From: Knoxdaviesia capensis
Lineage: Eukaryota > Ascomycota > Sordariomycetes > Microascales > Gondwanamycetaceae
NCBI GenBank assembly: GCA_001510575.1
Contig: LNGK01000022.1
Coordinates: 1-25,348, forward strand
Reading direction: 5' to 3'
Length of the DNA stretch: 25,348 bases
Positions 23,254 to 25,348 of the stretch are shown one piece after another; the stretch's first letter is position 1, and each line of letters opens with the position of its first letter. The position numbers and the translations under genes were made by a program. The notes below the pieces were generated by a model. The model was given only the letters and a program-made list of their open reading frames with translations, was not told the DNA's origin and did not search any database.

Positions 23254-23273
23254 AAAAGTCGTAGAAATAAATA
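23254..23273. repeat. 20-bp direct repeat, first copy
   Basis: AAAAGTCGTAGAAATAAATA occurs here and again at 23295-23314, 41 bases apart, with a related AAAGTCGTAAACTAAA between them. It may be a small tandem repeat in the leader; no function is suggested. Confidence 0.7.
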
Positions 23274-23294
23274 GGTAAAGTCGTAAACTAAAGG

Positions 23295-23314
23295 AAAAGT
23301 CGTAGAAATAAATA
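23295..23314. repeat. 20-bp direct repeat, second copy
   Basis: This is an exact copy of 23254-23273 in the Gy-2 leader, about 0.5 kb inward from the 5' LTR. Confidence 0.7.
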
Positions 23315-23347
23315 AAAATAGAGGGATTAGCTATTAAATGTTTAGTA

Positions 23348-23364
23348 ATAGGACTCGAACCTAT
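23348..23364 (-). other. tRNA T-arm-like hairpin motif
   Basis: The minus strand reads ATAGG-TTCGAGT-CCTAT: a perfect 5-bp stem closing a 7-base loop that matches the tRNA T-loop and the Pol III box B (GGTTCGANTCC). No acceptable D-arm/box A or anticodon arm is found at the right distance, so this is not called a tRNA gene. It could be a tRNA relic or a chance match. Confidence 0.35.
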
Positions 23365-23688
23365 TAGTAGTATCCGATAGCTTAGGAGGTATAGGAAAGG
23401 TATACGGGAGGCGTGTAAAACGTCGGTAAAGGTAGGGTAATTTAGTATTTTACTAGAGTAATAGTAGTTAATTAGCTATTAGTTCGGTAAGGACGGAATT
23501 AAAAGAAGGAAAATAAAAGATATTTATTTAACGTACTTTCGTTACTAAAAGGAGGTTAAATAGAAAGGGTTTTTATAAAAGAAGGGTAATTCGTAGTTTA
23601 CCGCGGCGGAAAGTAGTAAAGCTATCGATAGAGGTGAATTCTAAATTAAAAGAAAGGAAAGTCGAGATATCGGTTAATTACGTGTCGA

Positions 23689-23705
23689 TTAGGACTCGAA
23701 CCTAG
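23689..23705 (-). other. Second tRNA T-arm-like motif
   Basis: The minus strand reads CTAGG-TTCGAGT-CCTAA, with four of five stem pairs and the same loop as the motif at 23348. It lies about 95 bases inside the 5' LTR. A box A and a matching acceptor strand are not seen. Confidence 0.35.
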
Positions 23706-23798
23706 AGGAAAGGTAGTTGATTACGATAGTTAGGCTTTAAAGGAAGGTTAATAAGAGATTAATAGTATAAGTATTACGCTTATAAAAAATTAATTTTT

Positions 23799-24081
23799 TA
23801 TAATTCTTAGATATATAGTCTAAAGGACTAATAAATAAGTTATAATTATAAGGCACGTATAGAGAAATATATATAAAGGGAAGCTTAAATTTTTTCTATC
23901 TTAAGATATTTCCTATGAAAGCGTAGTAGATATCTGCTTTTTATAGGTCTTTTGCTAGCTCTTTAAGGCATTTATATGTATATAGATATATACCTAAATG
24001 CTTACCGCTAGGTAGTATCCACGTGCATTAGTATACGTTTGTACGTAATTGCAATGCACTCTGACCTATTAGGGATCCACA
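23799..24081 (-). repeat. 5' LTR of Gy-2 (283 bp), outer half lightly mutated
   Basis: This is the partner of 13714-13996. The inner end reads TATAATTCTTAG in place of TGTGATTCCTAG, but from about 23915 to the outer end the sequence keeps many CA/TG sites (CTGCTT, TTTGCTAG, GGCATTT, CCACGTGCATTAG, TTGCAATGCACTCTGACC, ATCCACA). The outer terminus CCACA is unmutated and gives the true element end. A TATA-like box lies on the minus strand at 23937-23945. Confidence 0.92.
23937..23945 (-). promoter_or_regulatory. TATA-like box in the Gy-2 5' LTR
   Basis: The minus strand reads TATAAAAAG, about 137 bases into the 5' LTR and followed by CAGATATC. It matches the Gy-T site at 6246-6254 and stands in the right orientation to start a gag-pol transcript. 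The assignment rests on motif, position and conservation. Confidence 0.45.
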
Positions 24082-24085
24082 GCGA
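24082..24085. repeat. Target-site duplication of Gy-2, right copy (GCGA)
   Basis: GCGA follows the outer CACA end of the Gy-2 5' LTR and repeats the bases at 13710-13713. The next bases, TAGAAG, continue the copia frame. Confidence 0.85.
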
Positions 24086-25348
24086 TAGAAGATATTAAGC
24101 GCTAAATTCGATAGCTAAAATACTAAGCTAGTACCTACGGGCGTAGAAGGTATCTTAGTTAGATACTAAGGCCGCTATCTTTATAGAGTATAGATTCTAG
24201 AATTCGGATAGGTATATATTACTAAGGATATCTAGTTTTAGGAACGTATCTATAAGCTTTTATATAGAAAGTACGTTCGATCTCACCCTCTAGGAGCGCT
24301 ACGCTAGTTAAAAGCTAGCGCTACTACTAGTAGTAGTATCCCTAAGAAGGGGATATCTAGCGTATTAGAGCTATCTAATATACCGGAGCTATCCGGGGTA
24401 TCGGAGCTAACGGCCGTATTAGAACTATCTAATACGTAGAACTTATTAGATAATAAGGAAGTTACGACTACGAATCCTCTTATTACTAATAAGAGCCGCT
24501 CGAGACCGGATAAACTCGAAGACCTTAACGAATTAGCTAGCGACTAACTACCGGGAAGTACTTTTATAGTAGTATCTAATTTAATCTACTTACGTAATAC
24601 TAACGAAGTATTAAAGCGTAACCCTTAGCGAGATTAGAAAGCTATAGGAACCTAGATAGAAGCTATTAGGACTAAATTTCGGAAGGTTATTAAGATAAAG
24701 ACTTTTAAAGTAATATAGGGAAAGCCTCTAAAGAAACCGATTACTACGAAGCTCGCCTTTCGATAAAAGACTAACGCGGAGGGTAACGAAACTAAGAAGA
24801 AAGTAAGATAGTACGCTCGAGGCTTTTAATAACGAGAAGGCGTCGACTTCTACGAAACGTTCGTATTAACTACGACCCCGGATACGTAGAGGATCCTATT
24901 AGCCCTCGTAGTTAAGATAAGAGCTACCTTATAGTAGATAGACGTAGTCTCTACTTACTTATAAGGAGAGCTTAAGGAAACGATCTATATTATCCCTAAG
25001 CCTATAATACGTAAGTACCTAGACGAATATCCCGAGGAGGCCCTAAAGGTCAGATAGAAGTTAGGAAGCGTTTAGTAGTATTTTATTCTACTAAAACTAC
25101 TATATAGACTAAAGTAGTTAGGAAGATAGTAGTAGATTCGCTTCCGAGAGGTACTTATAATAATCGGATTTAAGCCTTTATAGGCTAACGACGTAACCTA
25201 CTATAACCCCTAGACCTAAGTAGTTATCTCTTCTTACGTTAACGACCTACTAATCCTTTCCCCTAATAAATCTATAGCTAATTAATTCGAGAAAGACCTA
25301 GTAAGTATCCTAATCTCTAAGTACTAAGGAGAGCCCGAATAGCTCCTA
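24086..25348 (+). pseudogene. gag-pol: Copia polyprotein relic, integrase C-terminus and reverse transcriptase
   Basis: The frame resumes in phase with 13713 and continues for 421 codons to the window end. It begins with the integrase C-terminal signature (EGILVRY then YLYRV, typical copia GYLVGY and YRVW). A Ser/Glu/Leu-rich linker with a repeated IPELS/LELSN-like unit (24300-24450) follows. Then comes the copia RT: ARGFQQREGVDFYETF near 24815, the first catalytic Asp kept (IDVV, GAC at 24941), and YVND at 25235-25246 where YVDD is expected, the first Asp lost to RIP. Stops are TAA/TAG only. The rest of RT, RNase H and the 3' LTR lie beyond the window. Confidence 0.9.

Larger units (their letters stand above)
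22107..23798 (-). other. Gy-2 leader between 5' LTR and gag
   Basis: About 1.7 kb (1.1 kb if the tandem duplication is removed) lies between the inferred gag start and the 5' LTR. It is purine-rich on the + strand. It contains the 549-bp duplication, a 20-bp direct repeat, and two T-arm-like motifs at 23348-23364 and 23689-23705. The primer-binding site should be just left of 23799, but that sequence (minus strand AAAAATTAATTTTTTATAAG) matches no tRNA 3' end I know. No long protein-like frame is seen. Confidence 0.6.
13714..24081 (-). mobile_element. Full-length Ty3/gypsy element Gy-2 nested in copia
   Basis: The element carries 283-bp LTRs at both ends, TGTG...CACA termini, a flanking GCGA(T) duplication, a polypurine tract beside the left LTR and gag-pol on the minus strand, so its 5' LTR is the right one. 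Length is 10,368 bp, or 9,819 bp if the 549-bp tandem duplication in its leader is an assembly error. It is the reference copy for the family: Gy-1 and Gy-T are co-linear with it. Of the three copies it keeps the most catalytic residues, fitting its place as a late insertion, but it still has stops throughout. Confidence 0.93.
10591..25348 (+). mobile_element. Ty1/copia LTR retrotransposon, split by Gy-2, 3' end outside window
   Basis: The element starts with a TG-initial LTR at 10591, followed by leader, gag, protease and integrase, and is broken at 13713 by the 10.4-kb Gy-2 insertion. It resumes at 24082 and reaches the RT catalytic box before the window ends. The domain order gag-protease-integrase-RT is diagnostic of Pseudoviridae/copia. 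It inserted into Gy-1 gag after GTATT (10586-10590), a candidate 5-bp target site whose second copy would lie beyond 25348. Coding sequence is saturated with RIP, but the LTR and the start of the leader keep many CA and TG dinucleotides. Confidence 0.9.

Noticed and set aside
23341..23460. Possible intron-containing tRNA gene around the first T-arm motif
   Set aside because: An acceptor-like pairing with 23451-23457 can be forced with one mismatch, but no box A, D-arm or anticodon loop with T33 fits between them.
23799..24081. Solo LTR beside the copia RT
   Set aside because: It pairs with the LTR at 13714-13996, shares the GCGA(T) target duplication with it and encloses the gag-pol of Gy-2, so it is the 5' LTR of a full element.
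1..25348. Host genes, CRISPR arrays, rRNA or defence systems
   Set aside because: All long protein-like frames belong to gypsy or copia polyproteins or ORF3; no regularly spaced repeats with unique spacers and no rRNA signature were seen.

Overview
This window looks like the left end of a chromosome from a filamentous ascomycete (Pezizomycotina). It opens with eight units of a C-rich telomeric decamer, CCCTAAGTAA (G-strand TTACTTAGGG). Everything after that is nested LTR retrotransposon sequence; I see no host gene. CA and TG dinucleotides are almost absent (none by eye in the first ~1,700 bases), while CG, CC and CT stay common. That is the mark of saturated repeat-induced point mutation (RIP), which turns CpA into TpA on either strand. 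Gln and Trp codons have become TAA/TAG, Met ATG has become ATA, and Cys/His codons read as Tyr, so every reading frame is broken although the protein families are still readable.

Layout. (1) 1-82 telomere. (2) 83-6392 (+), Gy-T: a Ty3/gypsy element whose 5' part is missing because telomere repeats sit directly on its protease region. It keeps protease, RT, RNase H, integrase, an unrecognised downstream frame (ORF3) and the 3' LTR. (3) 6393-10590 (-), Gy-1: a second copy of the same family, cut on the left by Gy-T (inside integrase) and on the right by a copia element (inside gag). (4) 10591-13713 (+): copia LTR, leader, gag, protease and integrase. (5) 13714-24081 (-), Gy-2: a full-length copy of the gypsy family with both 283-bp LTRs, inserted in the copia polyprotein frame and flanked by a GCGA(T) target duplication. 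(6) 24082-25348 (+): the copia polyprotein resumes in frame, up to the reverse transcriptase, and runs off the window.

The gypsy family can be reconstructed by comparing copies. It has a single gag-pro-pol frame of about 1,960 codons, with the same codon spacing between conserved motifs in every copy that holds them. A ~2.3 kb tract with ORF3 lies between pol and the polypurine tract, and a long leader lies between the 5' LTR and gag. The order of events read from the nesting is: Gy-1 first; then copia and Gy-T into Gy-1, in unknown order; Gy-2 into copia; and a chromosome break inside Gy-T that was capped by telomere repeats. RIP acted throughout, leaving two lightly hit patches (copia LTR/leader and the outer half of the Gy-2 5' LTR). 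A 549-bp near-identical tandem duplication with an N exactly at the junction (22674) is probably an assembly join rather than biology.

The items most worth a second look are the decameric telomere repeat, the telomere-on-retrotransposon junction and the uncharacterised ORF3. Coordinates of domains inside the broken frames are codon-accurate where motifs are named; frame ends are estimates.
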